From Plasmopara viticola (taxonomy: Eukaryota > Oomycota > Peronosporomycetes > Peronosporales > Peronosporaceae): a stretch of 64,000 nucleotides of DNA. Under the pieces are notes generated by a model that had not been told where the DNA came from, ran no database searches, and saw nothing but the letters and a program-made list of their open reading frames with translations. The DNA is taken from positions 1 through 64,000 of the forward strand of contig MBPM02000070.1 of assembly GCA_001695595.3 (NCBI GenBank), in the 5' to 3' direction. A program made the translations under genes and the position numbers. Shown here piece by piece: positions 1 to 10,899 of the stretch (position 1 is its first letter; each line of letters starts with the position of its first letter).

Positions 1-260
1 CCAAGTGTCTTTTCATGTTAAAAAGCACAAATACACTCGAATGAAGTCTGTGTTTCTTCCAATCTTCATCGACAATGTTGCACGCATTAATAAGCGTAAA
101 AGTCGGCCTCAAAAATTTTTGGCTACACGAGCAAAATTGGGGCGGATAACCATGTTCGTAAAAAGTGGTGTTGCCACGCTAGCTCGGTAATTATGCGTAC
201 ATTTAAGCGAGACTCCACATTTATACCACAAATGGCCACCAAACACGTACTGCGGTCCAC
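1..260 (-). pseudogene. PEPCK (ATP-type) fragment, cut by window start
   Basis: This is a piece of ATP-dependent phosphoenolpyruvate carboxykinase, read on the minus strand. It matches 28733-29000 almost base for base. The matched segment encodes the GGHCGINVES region and the WQHHFVTNM region of the family. The upstream part of the enzyme is missing and the rest lies outside the window. Extra single bases relative to the 28.7-kb copy break the frame (for example in the runs near 105-115 and 165-170). It is non-functional here and marks the left edge of duplicated block A. Confidence 0.75.
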
Positions 261-289
261 CTGCCCACTTCCATCAGAATCCCGATAAT

Positions 290-495
290 TGCATAACTGG
301 CTGACGATATGAAGCTGTACTTTGATTGGTCAGCATAAAGAGGGGGTGTGGAGGGTGTCGCTATTAGGCGCTCCCTAATCGAATCACAATAAAACTTCCA
401 GCCCCGTAAAATACAAATAAAATTTTTACGCACCATATCATATGAAAAGATGTTAATTTACTCATTACTAACTAATTATCCTCGCTCTCGTCACA
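290..495 (+). repeat. Border repeat, copy in block A
   Basis: About 120 bases (core 369-490, ending in CCTCGCTC) recur at 27168-27276 and 29100-29228, as a divergent copy at 46415-46545, and inverted at 55743-55870. Upstream of the core is a second short repeated stretch, TTTGATTGGTCAGCATAAAG, seen again near 29050, 29410 and 57905. The repeat sits at both borders of the PEPCK/MULE cassette, so it may be an element terminus or a recombination substrate. No coding potential is visible. Confidence 0.7.
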
Positions 496-940
496 GCAAA
501 GCCGTCAATCTGGCAAAAGCCTTAACAGAGCTTTTCGGCCTCTTCAAAAGGAGGAAAATTGGCGATTTTCGAAGATTCGACGTAGTGGTTACGTGGTAAA
601 GCAACGCCAAATAATCTGAGGAATTGGTCTGGCAGAAATATCTCTAAATTTTGTGAAAAAAGCGGTGGCTAAAGAATTGTACTTTGATTGTAGGGGGGGT
701 GATCTGAAGCTCCCAAATTTACTTTTACATAGCAGCCTCAGCATCTGATATTTGGAAGACTCAGCTTCAAAAAATATAATTGTGTAATATGAGAATTGTA
801 GAGGCAGGTAAAACAAGCTCGCTAAATGTAGTGCTTACCAAATGCACCGCAATAATTGATTCGAGAATCATGCGTTGGTCCTGGGCGGGGTTATTGTCAC
901 GTCTAAATAGAAAGCTCGTTGTAAAGAAAATAGCCTTCTT
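496..940. other. LINE left flank, no gene seen
   Basis: This non-coding stretch precedes the LINE. It is nearly identical to 29229-29697 and clearly related to 57690-58199. No open frame here resembles a protein family. Its value is as the left half of the LINE target, because the 58-kb relative continues directly into the LINE's right flank. Confidence 0.7.
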
Positions 941-1443
941 GAGAGAGGCAGACGATTCTATTTGGTCAGTTTATCGACGACTAGATGTCTGTATGATCCT
1001 AAGCCTAGTTAGCAACGCCGGTTCCAGGTCCTGGTTCGGTGGTTGTACGGGGCTCGTCTCCGTCGGAGACTTCTCTGTGGGTTGTCGTGTTGGCACAGAT
1101 GGAGTCTAGCCCTTGTCAGGTTTCTTCTTTCTCGCGTCGCTAAAGCTCGTAGTTGCTGCTGGCCGGTCGACCAAAACTCGAGCACGCTACCTTGACGATT
1201 ATCGCTTCCTGTTTGAAGACGACTCTGTTCCGTTGTAACCATAGACTGGTAATGCAGATACTGCATAGAATCCACCACATCCTCTTCCATTCCTTCCCGT
1301 ACTTCCTTTACTCATCCGGATGATCTTTGCTCAGTTTGGCCTTGATGACTCGACAATTCTGGTGCTTTCCTGCTGGCACACGCTTGCTGGAATCTGCCCA
1401 TTTATTAGAGTTTTCATCGCTCGGCAGTCCAATGACACACTAG
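941..1443 (-). other. LINE copy A 3' untranslated region
   Basis: This is the 3' end of the LINE in its own orientation, between the zinc-domain stop and the left junction at about 940/941. It matches 29698-30202. No reading frame continues from the C-terminal domain and no A-rich tail is seen at the junction. Confidence 0.55.
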
Positions 1444-3059
1444 TTACTGCCAACATGCTTGAGCGCATGGGCAGTTCCAAAATATGTGCTCGAGCGTCTC
1501 CTTCTGTCCGTGACAGCACTGTACTTTGAGATAGCTGTCGTCCAGCCGCCGGCCTTCGTGATACAGATTGAGCTGCTGTAGTGCTATTTGATAGCTGACC
1601 CGAACTTGATACGCTGTGAGCTCATTGTTGTGAGCCCAAAGCTGCTTGGGTGTTTGGGTCATTGCTGCTGCTTGCCAGGTACTCGTTCGCACTACTTCCC
1701 GCAGCCGGGCGACTGTGGAGTCCATTTTGATACCTTTTCCTCGATATCTTTGGAACGCTTGCTTCTTGATCACTGCAACACATGACGGTTTGCCGTCAAA
1801 TCCGGTACAGTCCATGGAAAACCATGAAGTGTCGGGTGTGCCATGAAAACGATGTTTCCATCTCGCTCATGCCGTCGGAATTTATGAATGCCCTCTATCG
1901 TGCTTGAGTCTGCCTTGATCGTGCTGCTGATAGTCCAGTAAATCCCGTTGGGTTGCTGTTTCAGCTCGAACTCCGAAATTCTTTGTCCTGTCTGACTGAT
2001 TCCCCGGATGCTGCCCCTGCGAGGATCACCCACTTGTACTTATTCCGAAATTGTGGTTGATGCCGCATGGTCGCCTCGGTCCCGGCTCGCAGCGTATCTC
2101 CTACTGCCAAAGAAGGGCTTCTGCTGAGGATGGCTATCCTCCATCTGCGCATTTTGGTCGATGATGACCAATGTCCGTCGAGTATGGTATGTACACCGTA
2201 TACGATCGATCGCTCCTTCTCTTGATATGGCCCTCCTCCAGCGTGCAGCTCACGATTCTATCGTATTTCCTGCTCGTTAGCATCGCTCTGGTCTCATCGA
2301 TAATGGCGGGCCAAAACGTCTCTTCCTCTGGTGTTCTCATCCGCATCAACTCAGAAAGGGGTTCCTTTAGTACTGCGCGCCATTTCCCGTCCTTTGTCCA
2401 GCTCGCGCTGATGCTGCTATTTGTTTCAGCCGTTGTCGCCGCTGCAGGATGGTTGCTACTTCTTCTTCCTCCGGCACTAGCCGGCTACCGACGAGCTGTT
2501 GCAGGGTATTACCCGGTGTTTGTCCTGCTGCCTTGGTTGTGGCTGCTTTTGTGTCGTGGTGAGACTCCACTCGTCCATGGATGGGTTGCTCCACGAAAGG
2601 CCCAAGCTCTCCATGCTGCTAGTAGGCTTTCGTGCCGTTGTACTAGCCACTGAATAGCATGCTTCGCTCGTTGAGTTTTGCACGCAATCTCGAAGGATGC
2701 TAGGCCGACACCCACTGCTTGCTTCGGTGTGAACAGAAGCCCCGGATTCGTTTTGTGTCGACTCGTAGCTATACTCGTTGGAGTCTGCCAGAGAAACTAT
2801 TTTGGATGTTGCGTAACTGCTTGGCTGCCAAAGATACGTCCTTTCTATCGCCCTAGACATGCCAGATGAAATAGAGCCCTAACGAATGTATAATCATTCT
2901 GTTGGAGCTCTGAGACGTTGTGCGGCCAAAAATACGTCCTTTGTATCGCTCTAGACATGCACAGATGAAATAGAGCCATAACGAAGTGTATAAACATTCT
3001 GCCGGAGCTGCCCACTGCGGTATCTCGAAGGCAGCCACTGTAAACAGAATTGACGGCAA
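1444..3059 (-). pseudogene. LINE C-terminal region with zf-RVT-type zinc motif (A)
   Basis: This is the part of the LINE polyprotein downstream of the reverse transcriptase. It is split into several frames (about 2853-3059, 2477-2860, 2134-2349, 1770-2033 and 1444-1815). The last segment ends in a Cys-Cys-His...His-x-x-x-x-Cys cluster (QCCHGQKETLEHIFWNCPC), the pattern of zinc domains that follow LINE reverse transcriptases and are thought to help bind RNA or DNA. The same region in copy B (30203-31813) is less broken, which shows the intended frame order. Frameshifts make it non-functional. Confidence 0.7.
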
Positions 3060-3155
3060 CAGGATGACGTTGAGGAGGACAACCCGATTCTCGACGGTGT
3101 TTGAAAGTTGCGCCGCTGTTGCCAGTCTGTTTTACACTGTGCGAATGCGGGCAGC

Positions 3156-4343
3156 CTAGTTCGAATCCGTGAGCGGTCCGGTGCCTACCTGATAGTTGAG
3201 GTTTTGCACAGTTTTCCCACCTAGTAAATCTGGTATTCCGTGAAATTCTTTCATCTCCACCGCTGTGTTGAGAAAGATGGCCTTGCTCTTTGTCGGCTGC
3301 ACTTGGAGGCCATATAGTTCTCTAAATCGTTGCACCAGTGTCATTTATCGGGGTAGTTGACGCGCTTCTTGGAGAAAGACGGTGGAATCATCAACGAACG
3401 CCGAAAACTTCTGCGTCTTTCCTTTAGTTCCTTGCACATGGATCCCTTCTGTATGGTCGTCCTGCTGAATTGCTAACGCAAGCACCTCAGCTGCGAGAAT
3501 AAAAGCAGAGGGGCTAACGAACAGCCTTGACGGATACCTGATACCACCTCCTGCGGTTCTGATAGATCCCCGTTGACTAGAAATTGCGCCGTGGTTCCAT
3601 CGTGCAGCTTCCTCAGCATTCGCACAAACATTGGCGAAAATTCAAAACGAAGGAGTACGAGAAACAAAAATTCTCGCGCGACCGTATCATAAGCCTTCTT
3701 GAAATCCAGCAGCAAGATTACTCTACTTGAAGCTGCTGCAAGCTGTGGTTCTGCTTTCGCTGTGGCAAGGATAGCGAGCATCATCATCACGGTTTTCATC
3801 GTTTGGCGTCCGTGGACGAACCCTTGTTGCGATGACCCGATAGCTTTGCCCATGACTCGCTGAGCTCGGCGGCCATTACTTTGGTAACTATTTTGTACGC
3901 GGTTTGGAGTAGCGAGATCGGACGATGGTCAATCGCATCATCCGAATCGCCGCTCTTCTTGAGGGGAATGATGAGAGGCTCCAGAAAGGATTGGGGTGGC
4001 TCACCTCCCTTGAGTAACTCGTTGCTGATAGACGTGAGCACTGGCACGAAGATGGACTGTGTGTCCTTGAAGAAATCATTGCTGAGACCATCTGCGCCCG
4101 CTGCTTTGTGCCGATCAAGGGCTGAAATTGCATCCATGACCTCTTGCTCCACTACTGGATTCATAAGAAGGTTGTTGTCCGTTGGCGAAAGCTTCTGGTC
4201 AGCAGGTATCTGCTCGAACTTATCAAATTCACGCTCGAGGTCAGCATCCGGAACTTTGCAATGATTGAATGGTGCCCAGTATCGGAGACCATGCTGGAAC
4301 CCTGCACCATGAATGTGCCGGACATTTGCAATAGTTTGATCAC
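3156..4343 (-). pseudogene. LINE reverse transcriptase (A), frameshifted
   Basis: This is the reverse transcriptase domain of the LINE. Visible motifs in order are [36 protein letters not shown] (the first catalytic Asp block), [10 protein letters not shown], and AFVDDSTVF, where the two catalytic aspartates follow Val in place of the more common Ala. The frame changes near 3850 and 3500, and a further break separates the FVDD block. Copy B (31910-33087) keeps most of the domain in one frame. The enzyme would copy the element's RNA at a nicked target. Confidence 0.85.
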
Positions 4344-4837
4344 GCTCCCAATTTGACGCCCGCTAGAAAACCCACCGAAGGCGGTCTGTTGTCCGTTCTA
4401 GTCGTTGGCCGAGATGGATGATATGTTCAACTCTTCGCTCTTCCATGGTGACCTCGAGCAGATCTTTTCTCGTGAGTAAGTGTACTCGACTCTGGACGTT
4501 TAATTTGTGCTTGAACGCCTTCCGCCTCTTCTTTCTTGCTGGATGAGCCGGCCAATGCACGTTCCGCATTTTTGCACCGTGCTATCCCATGTTTGAACAG
4601 TCTTCTGTCGCCCAATGCCTTCCTCTACAAGGGTAATTAGCAGCGCCTCTTGTACACGCTCTGGTTGAGATGATCGGATGGGGTATACAATCCCGCGTTT
4701 CCTCGCATTGGTTCTTTCTTGAGGCTGTGTTCCCGCTAGATCCAACACTACTCGTTGGTGATCCGATGGTGTGGAGAATTCGAGGACTAATAACTACTGC
4801 TCTCTAGCCGTCCACAAATACGGTACATAAAGTCGGT

Positions 4838-5487
4838 CTAATCTGCTTGCTGTCTCCGGCCCCCATACGTGAAGTACTCCGTAATTTCCAGTTGGTCTAC
4901 TCCATCTTCCGTTTGCCCTGCAAGGGTGCAGGCGTCTTCCAGGTGAATCTGGCACAGTAGGTCTGGTAGAGCCACGCTTTCAGCACGACCAGTCCGCTTG
5001 CCTCCGAGCCTATCTAACACTGGACTGAAAACGCAATTAAAATCGCCTGCCAGGATCGTCTCCCGATCTTCCCATGGCCATAATTGTAGTTGCCCATAAA
5101 ATAGCTCTCGTTCTTGGTGGCTGTTCGGAGCGTAGACATTGACAAGAGTTCGTTCTTGTAGCTTGATCGCGATGACCCTCCGCGTCCACCGATCTTGAAG
5201 CCACGGTGATACCTGGTCCGCTATGCTCGGATGTAAAAGGATAGCTACCTTCCCGCTTTGGTGTTGCCGATGCTCCAATACGACAACTGATTGCTGTCTT
5301 TGTGGTACTGCTGGCCGCATAGACGTCTCCAATCCGATTGTAATTTCTCTGCTTCTGCTACTGTGCTGACATGCGTTTCCTGGATCATCCAAACGAAAGG
5401 AGCTTCATGGCGGGGTGTTCTCCTCCAGGCTTCCATCCAGCGCAATCTGTTCTCTTTCACAAAACCACGGACGTTCTGAGTCTCCAA
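4838..5487 (-). pseudogene. LINE EEP-type endonuclease (A)
   Basis: The exonuclease-endonuclease-phosphatase domain would nick the target DNA. Motifs are TQNVRG at the start, IQETH (catalytic Glu), NVYAPN, and LAGDFNCV (catalytic Asp/Asn). A late SDHQRV motif follows in another frame near 4745-4775, so the domain is interrupted after ITEYFTYGG. A further frameshift near 5250 separates the first 80 residues from the rest in copy A; copy B (33593-34243) lacks this one. This domain places the element with endonuclease-type LINEs and not with restriction-like-endonuclease elements. Confidence 0.85.
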
Positions 5488-5597
5488 TCTCCACTGATTG
5501 TTGGATCGTGCCCGTCTGCGCCTCTACTTTTCCACTGGCTTACGATCTTGCATATAACATGACGTCCATAGACGTCATCGTCGCTCATTATTTATAC

Positions 5598-6700
5598 TTA
5601 TTGGGGCTCAGCTGTGAGCTCTGGGCTGGCTTTAATACTCCTGTTCCCAATCCCTTCCGCCGCGCTCCACAGCGTCAGAGAAGAAGCGGGCAACTTCCCC
5701 CAGTCTTCATTGCGGCGGGATGCCGAATAAGCTTCTCGGTATCCTGCATTCATGTCGAGCGCGCGCAAGTGCCGCGTCAACTTGAAGATGCGCTATTATC
5801 CTGCTCCTCTTCGCTTCCTGTGAGTACGCGAAGCTCCTTCTCGTAGATGACGGCGCACAGTAAATGTTGCGCTAGACGTAATTTGTTTTGAATGTTGCAC
5901 AGCTTAAGGATGTGATCTTTCCCACAGTTCTTGCTCCGCATGCGTATCCAGTCGTCACTGTTGTCAATGAGAAGGGCTTAATGTTGCGGAAGCGGCCTCG
6001 TTAGTTAGGCCATACAATCGTCAATCCATTTCCTGGTTAAGCTGTCGGTTGTCTGACTTCGGTAGGCTTCCAGACGGCCGTGCATACATTCGTATCTCCT
6101 GGCTGCTGTCCAGATCTCGAGTATCTGATCTCCCAACGAGTTTAGCACTTTTTCAGGGAATTCAAAAAGTTGACACATGAGGACTAGTTGGACAGGTTTT
6201 CGTTGTGCAGTGTATCGCCACTCCTGCACCGTACTCGTTATCAGCGGAAATGATGCCGTTGCTGTTGTCGACCACACTTCGCCTAACTTCTTCCAGCGCT
6301 CTGCATAGTTTGTAGAGCTGCATCGCTCCTGGTCCGCCTTGCTTGCGCCCGACATCGGCTCATCGGTCATCGGCTCCACAGTCGACGATGAGTGCTCCGT
6401 CTTGGACTTCATGATTCGGCGGGTGCGTTCCGCTTCCATTGGAGTCAGCGGGTGCGGCCGATAAGATGCTTTGGTCTCTGTCGTCTTGACACGGCTTGTC
6501 GTTCCTCGAACGTGCATTAGCCCATGCGCGGAATTGGCGCTGGACTACCTGTGTGACTAATAGAAATCCCCGTCTGGACCAGCGACCGGAGAGATGTGCA
6601 GATCGCGTTCTTCTGCTGAGCTTTAGTATCCCGTGCTTGCCATTGTCTCATGGTTTCATGCGGGATCTGATATTGTTGCATGAGGGCTGCTACCTTGTCA
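5598..6700 (-). pseudogene. LINE linker region of unknown function (A)
   Basis: A stretch between the OTU and endonuclease domains. The clearest piece (6005-6517) encodes about 170 residues beginning MHVRGTTSR, with acidic and Ser/Thr-rich parts and a conserved end (LTRKWIDDCMA) followed by a stop. A second piece is at 5598-5780. The copy B counterparts at 34767-35444 and 34392-34703 are longer. I recognise no domain. It may be the tail of the OTU-containing protein or a spacer in a longer polyprotein. Confidence 0.45.
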
Positions 6701-6718
6701 AAAACCTAGACACGTTCA

Positions 6719-7999
6719 TCACCCGCAATTGCTCTCTTTCGGGAAGGAGAGTCGAGACGCGGCGTTGACCAGGAACAATAACAGTTCAATGTCTTGTGTT
6801 GGATCCGCCTGTTCTAAGACGAGATGGATGTCACACTTGAGGTCGTGCGAGATCATCATTCCAGCGAGCTTGCTTCGAAGCTCGGCGATGTTGCCGTCCC
6901 ATTGCGAGTGACTCCATCCTTCCCAAGAGAAATCCCTGGCTTGGAAGTCCTCACTTTGACCTGGTGCTTGAGCTTCACTTAGCGGCTTAACGGCTGCTGC
7001 ATCAGCTGGCGTCGGCTGCTTTACAGCCTGCTTCCTTTTATGAATGAACGCCAAATAATGGTCGCCCCAATGCTTGATGACTAGTGGTGACGTATTCCCT
7101 CGCTTCTTCGCTGACGAATGAGAGCAGTGCATTTCCCTACTTGTAGCGAAATGTGCTGTCCGGTTTCAACCGTCTCCTTTCCACGCTGAGTTGTGCTTGG
7201 TTTGTACATTATACAATACCACTGCTTCTTTTGATCTGTATTGAATGCCAAGACAAAGATTTCACGCTGCAGAAAGTTGGCCGCCATTGCCAATAGCTCA
7301 CTGCACCCCCAATTGTACCTTGGGATAACCGCCTCTCGGTCAGGCGGTGAATCGGCGTACTCCTCCAAGTACCACTTAAATTGCTTAGTAGATTCCTGTG
7401 GCTCCATGCCTTCCCAGCCACGCTGGACGTTGACGAGCGTTGTTGTGCGCACGTAGTGATTAAATTGCTCTTGTAAATGCAGTTGGCCGGTCCTACATAT
7501 TCCTTGCTTCAAGCTCCGAGTTATTGCTTCCAGACTGTCATTTTGAGATGCCAAGTCATTGTCCACAAGAGGTTGAGCTAGCGCCATCGCCATACAATTA
7601 CCTGTGGCTGGGGTCGTCACCTGACAAAGAGCTAGAGTGGTTTCTATCTCGGAAAAAAGTGTTTAGCTCTTCCCTAGAGTATCTTTCTGGTTGCTTCGGC
7701 TTGCCCAGTGGCTGCGCGGCCTGCTTAATCGCTGTTTTTGAAGCCCTTCGCTCCCGCACTTTTCGCCCCATCAGTTGAGACACAGTAAGGAGCTTCGGAG
7801 GTTTCACCTGCACGAGATGCAGCTTCGCTTTCTCCGCTGGAGTTATCTGTACTGGTGCTTTTTCCTCCAGGTCGTTATCCGAAGGAATGTCAATGGGCCC
7901 AGTACTTCGGAGTCGACGGTCAAAATGATTCTCAACCACTTCGTCATCGTCATCGTCATCGCCTGCCAGCACGTCGAACCTGGACCGGTCGACTTGCAT
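6719..7999 (-). pseudogene. LINE OTU-like cysteine protease ORF (A), frameshifted
   Basis: This is the broken version of the 426-residue ORF that is intact in copy B. It starts MQVDRSRFDVLAGDDDDDD, then has a Lys/Arg-rich stretch and an OTU-like domain with TGNCMAMALAQ (candidate catalytic Cys), NWGCSELLAMAANF, and WGDHYLAF (candidate His). Copy A has an extra T near 7663 and lacks a G near 7110 relative to copy B, and each shifts the frame. OTU domains are deubiquitinase-like proteases; the role inside a retroelement is not established here. Confidence 0.75.
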
Positions 8000-8193
8000 C
8001 TTTTGCGGAAGAGCGACTGCTTGAGCATAAAGCGTCCTGCCCTATCGAAATGGAGTCGTTATCCACTTCTTTTTCGGTTCCGGTTGCACTGGCGTCTCTT
8101 GCGCCGAGTGACTCTGGTGTGATACTCCGGGTGACCCCGGGGCTGCTGTTTCTAGTTGCCGTTCACAGGGTGAGGGCTTCTGCGCGGGTCGAG

Positions 8194-10087
8194 CTAGTGA
8201 CATCGCTGCTTGGGCTGCTTTCTGCGCGTCCTGTGCAGCTCTAGCCGTTTCTTCGTTACCTCTTTTACTTCATCTAGACTAGCAAAAGATTTCATTCTAT
8301 CTTCCAGCTCAGCAACTTCTTTGTCGAGGGCCACCCGGCTTCCTGATCCAAGAAGCTGAGTGTCAGTGTAATTGCATCTTACCACGGGATGGCCCAGGTT
8401 TTCTCATCTTAGACATTGCGGTCTTGTCTGATATGAGGGTGCTGCAGCATCAGCGTCCTGCCGTACCACATGATTCTCACTATACCCCGGAGAAAGTCAG
8501 GGCATTCGGTGAATTGCACTGTAAGCCTCCGTCTCGTCGAAGTTCTAGACTCCGGACGACATAGTTCCATATTCTCCAGGTCAAACTTGGCTGTAATTTG
8601 GCTGCAGGTACGCCGACAACAGGCTCAAATCCGTAAAGCGCGTAACATTATGTATGTCCACCTCGTATTTACGCTGCTGCGTCAACCTCGTTCCAGCTCT
8701 TCTGAGCTGACGAGCCCACACTGAGCCGGAGTCAGACTGGTGTGGGTTGGCGAGACGGTGTACGATCCTGTTGAAGGGGAACCGGCACATGCTGGAATTG
8801 TCTCGCTGTCGCCCGACCAAAAAAGAAAAAATGCACACTGCGTGTGACATGGTTGTAGCTGATCGTTTTGACCAAGCTCAACATCTTACGCAGCTTTGGC
8901 GTGTTAGCACGTAACTCTTCAGCCGCGACGCGGATATCTTCTTGTATCGTGCGCGTTTGTTGTCGACACGACCGGATCGTTGTCCGTCCACGAAGCTGAA
9001 GCTGAATCTCACCTGCATCCTGGCTTTGGATGGTCCGGTGGAGCCGCAGCCTTTCTTGCGAGTCTAGCACACTCTTGGGAAATGCCGGAGCCCGTCGACA
9101 CATATAGTTCCTTCCACTAGGCTCCAATGATTTTCCATTCATCCATCGCGCCAGGTCGTAGTCCGTATCCCACTGTCGCAACAGCCGGCTGCGTACAGAT
9201 TGCCCGAAGCGCCGCTATTTCAGTCTGTGAGTAGGCTGCCGGGTTGAACATGAAGTCTTGATAATACAAGACTTTGTCTGTGGTTCCGTTTTCGTTCGTG
9301 GCCGATCGTCGGTCGCCTTTCACCTTCGCTGCCCATTGATTTAGTGGTTTTGTCGTCGCCCACTTGACCTTGCTGATCATCCTATGCATGATCTTTTGAA
9401 CGGCCAGGACGTTGTAGAGATCCTGCGTTGCTGCTTGAGCCTGGCGTTCCCATTCTTTGTACGATCCGCTCCCCACTACACAGAGCACCTTGAACAGCTT
9501 GCACAAGAGCAGTTCTTCATCTCCTTTTAACTTTGGGTAGCGCTGCTTCCCACTGGGAATTAAGTCCCTATCTACCGAGACTTTGTCATGCGCAATGCAA
9601 TACAAATCTCCAATCGTTATTTTCCAGGACAAGCGTGGTAGCTCTTCCGGAAAGCATTTCATCTCGGCCACTACCGCGTCAAACATTTCGTATCGGTCGT
9701 GTCAGCTCGAGCCACTCCGGGAGCCGGCTTTGCGGCGGCGTCTCTCATCTGTGTCGCCGCTCTATGCTGCTTTGTTCCGTTTGACGCGTTTGGTTGATCC
9801 ACTGACGGCTTAGTCTCAATCTTAACATTTGCATCTGCTGTTGGGCTGTCAACGACTGGAGCTTTAGATTGTTCGAGCCCTGGTCCTTCCATATCGTCGT
9901 CATGTCCTTCCGACATATGTTGGGCCTCGCCAGCGAACGAATCTTGGCTCGGGCCGTCGTCACTATTCCCACCGCTTTCTGCTGTTGTCGGGGCACCTCC
10001 TGTCTCGGTTGCCAGGTCTGGCGGTTGTGGCGCGGGATCCGGTGGCTTCACCTTGCCCGGGTCCTTCGGAGCCCTCATAGTGCTCAA
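8194..10087 (-). pseudogene. LINE ORF1-like region with broken zinc knuckle (A)
   Basis: The first protein of the LINE starts at MSTMRAPKDPGKVK (10087) with a Pro/Asp/Glu-rich, probably disordered head of about 130 residues. A conserved segment follows (FDAVVAEMKCFPEEL... at 9686), then a basic helical part. Near 8365-8410 is a CCHC knuckle pattern CLR-x-ENLGHPVVRC in which x is a TGA codon in both copies. A predicted helical segment (LDKEVAELEDRMKSF) comes next. Copy A lacks 8 bases near 9693 that copy B has, so the frame is broken there. The likely role in an active element is binding of its own RNA. Confidence 0.6.
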
Positions 10088-10244
10088 AGGTCAGGGGGAA
10101 AGGGGAAGGACGCTGTACGCCAACCAAGTATTCACTGGGTGGAAACTGTGTACTCGAAATCTTTCGAACGCCGACAGCGGGTACAGGGCTGCCGGGGCTT
10201 TGCTCGGTGCGCTGCTAACTCGAAAGTGAAAGAATGCATTTTTA

Positions 10245-10899
10245 TCGACGCTGCAAAAAAATGGACGCAGGGGTCTAGCTCTACCCCTTCCACATCGCGC
10301 GCTGGTGTGGCTATAAAGAGTCTTGCCCAAGACGTTCACGAGGCTTACACACATTATTTTACCAGCCATGATTGGCTTGTTGATAGACTTTAACCAAACT
10401 TTTATAAGACAGGTTGCTCTACAGCCGTATTGCAGGGGCAAGTCAAGGTATATATATTGTATACTATATTAACTGTGATCACCCATAGTACTTGGGTTTG
10501 CTCAATAGCAACTTCGCAAATTCGGGATACATCTGACTACAAATGATTGTCTACGGCGTCATGTTTAAACTACACCACAACAGTCTTTCTAGGATCATGC
10601 TACTTTGATTTATTTTACAGACACAAGAACACATTAGACCTAAAATATCATCGAAGGCACACACGCCTTGCACCACAAACGATAACGCAAGCGCGAAACC
10701 CGGCTTATCGATTGCCAAGTTCCTATAAAGATCTGCCAATTGCAGACATAACAAGGAGAAGACATCATTGGGTGGTAGAGGTTGACCACGGTCAACACAA
10801 CGATGAAACTTTCGCTGACGGCGTGGTGCATTCAAGTGCCGGACCCTCACGGCTGCTCAGAAATAGCACGTCTTGAGCTTCTGTTGCGCACGTCTGGCA
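10245..10899. other. LINE right flank and 3' side of DNAJC11-like gene
   Basis: No gene is recognised. Positions 10245-10600 match 58200-58560, which lacks the LINE, and 38934-39290 in block B. Positions 10715-10899 are also found inverted at about 27000-27165, where they run beyond the recognisable end of the DNAJC11-like remnant. Confidence 0.6.

Larger units (their letters stand above)
941..10244 (-). mobile_element. Non-LTR retrotransposon (LINE) with OTU domain, copy A
   Basis: This element of about 9.3 kb lies on the minus strand. In order it carries an ORF1-like region with a broken CCHC knuckle, an OTU-like cysteine protease domain, an uncharacterised linker, an apurinic-type (EEP) endonuclease, a reverse transcriptase with FVDD, and a C-terminal CCHC zinc domain. 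Boundaries come from comparison with 58193-58206, where the left flank (CTTCTTG) joins the right flank (TCGACGCTGCA) directly. No target-site duplication or poly(A) tail was recognised. Numerous frameshifts make this copy defective. It is shared, at the same position, with 29698-38933, so it inserted before the block duplication. Confidence 0.85.

Noticed and set aside
3155..3175. GTTCGAATCC, resembling a tRNA T-loop / B box (again at about 31912).
   Set aside because: No cloverleaf arms or A box in the surroundings, and it lies inside LINE coding sequence on the other strand.
7920..7970. (CAT/CGT)n stretch as a possible microsatellite or regulatory repeat.
   Set aside because: It encodes the Asp6 run in the LINE OTU ORF and needs no other explanation.
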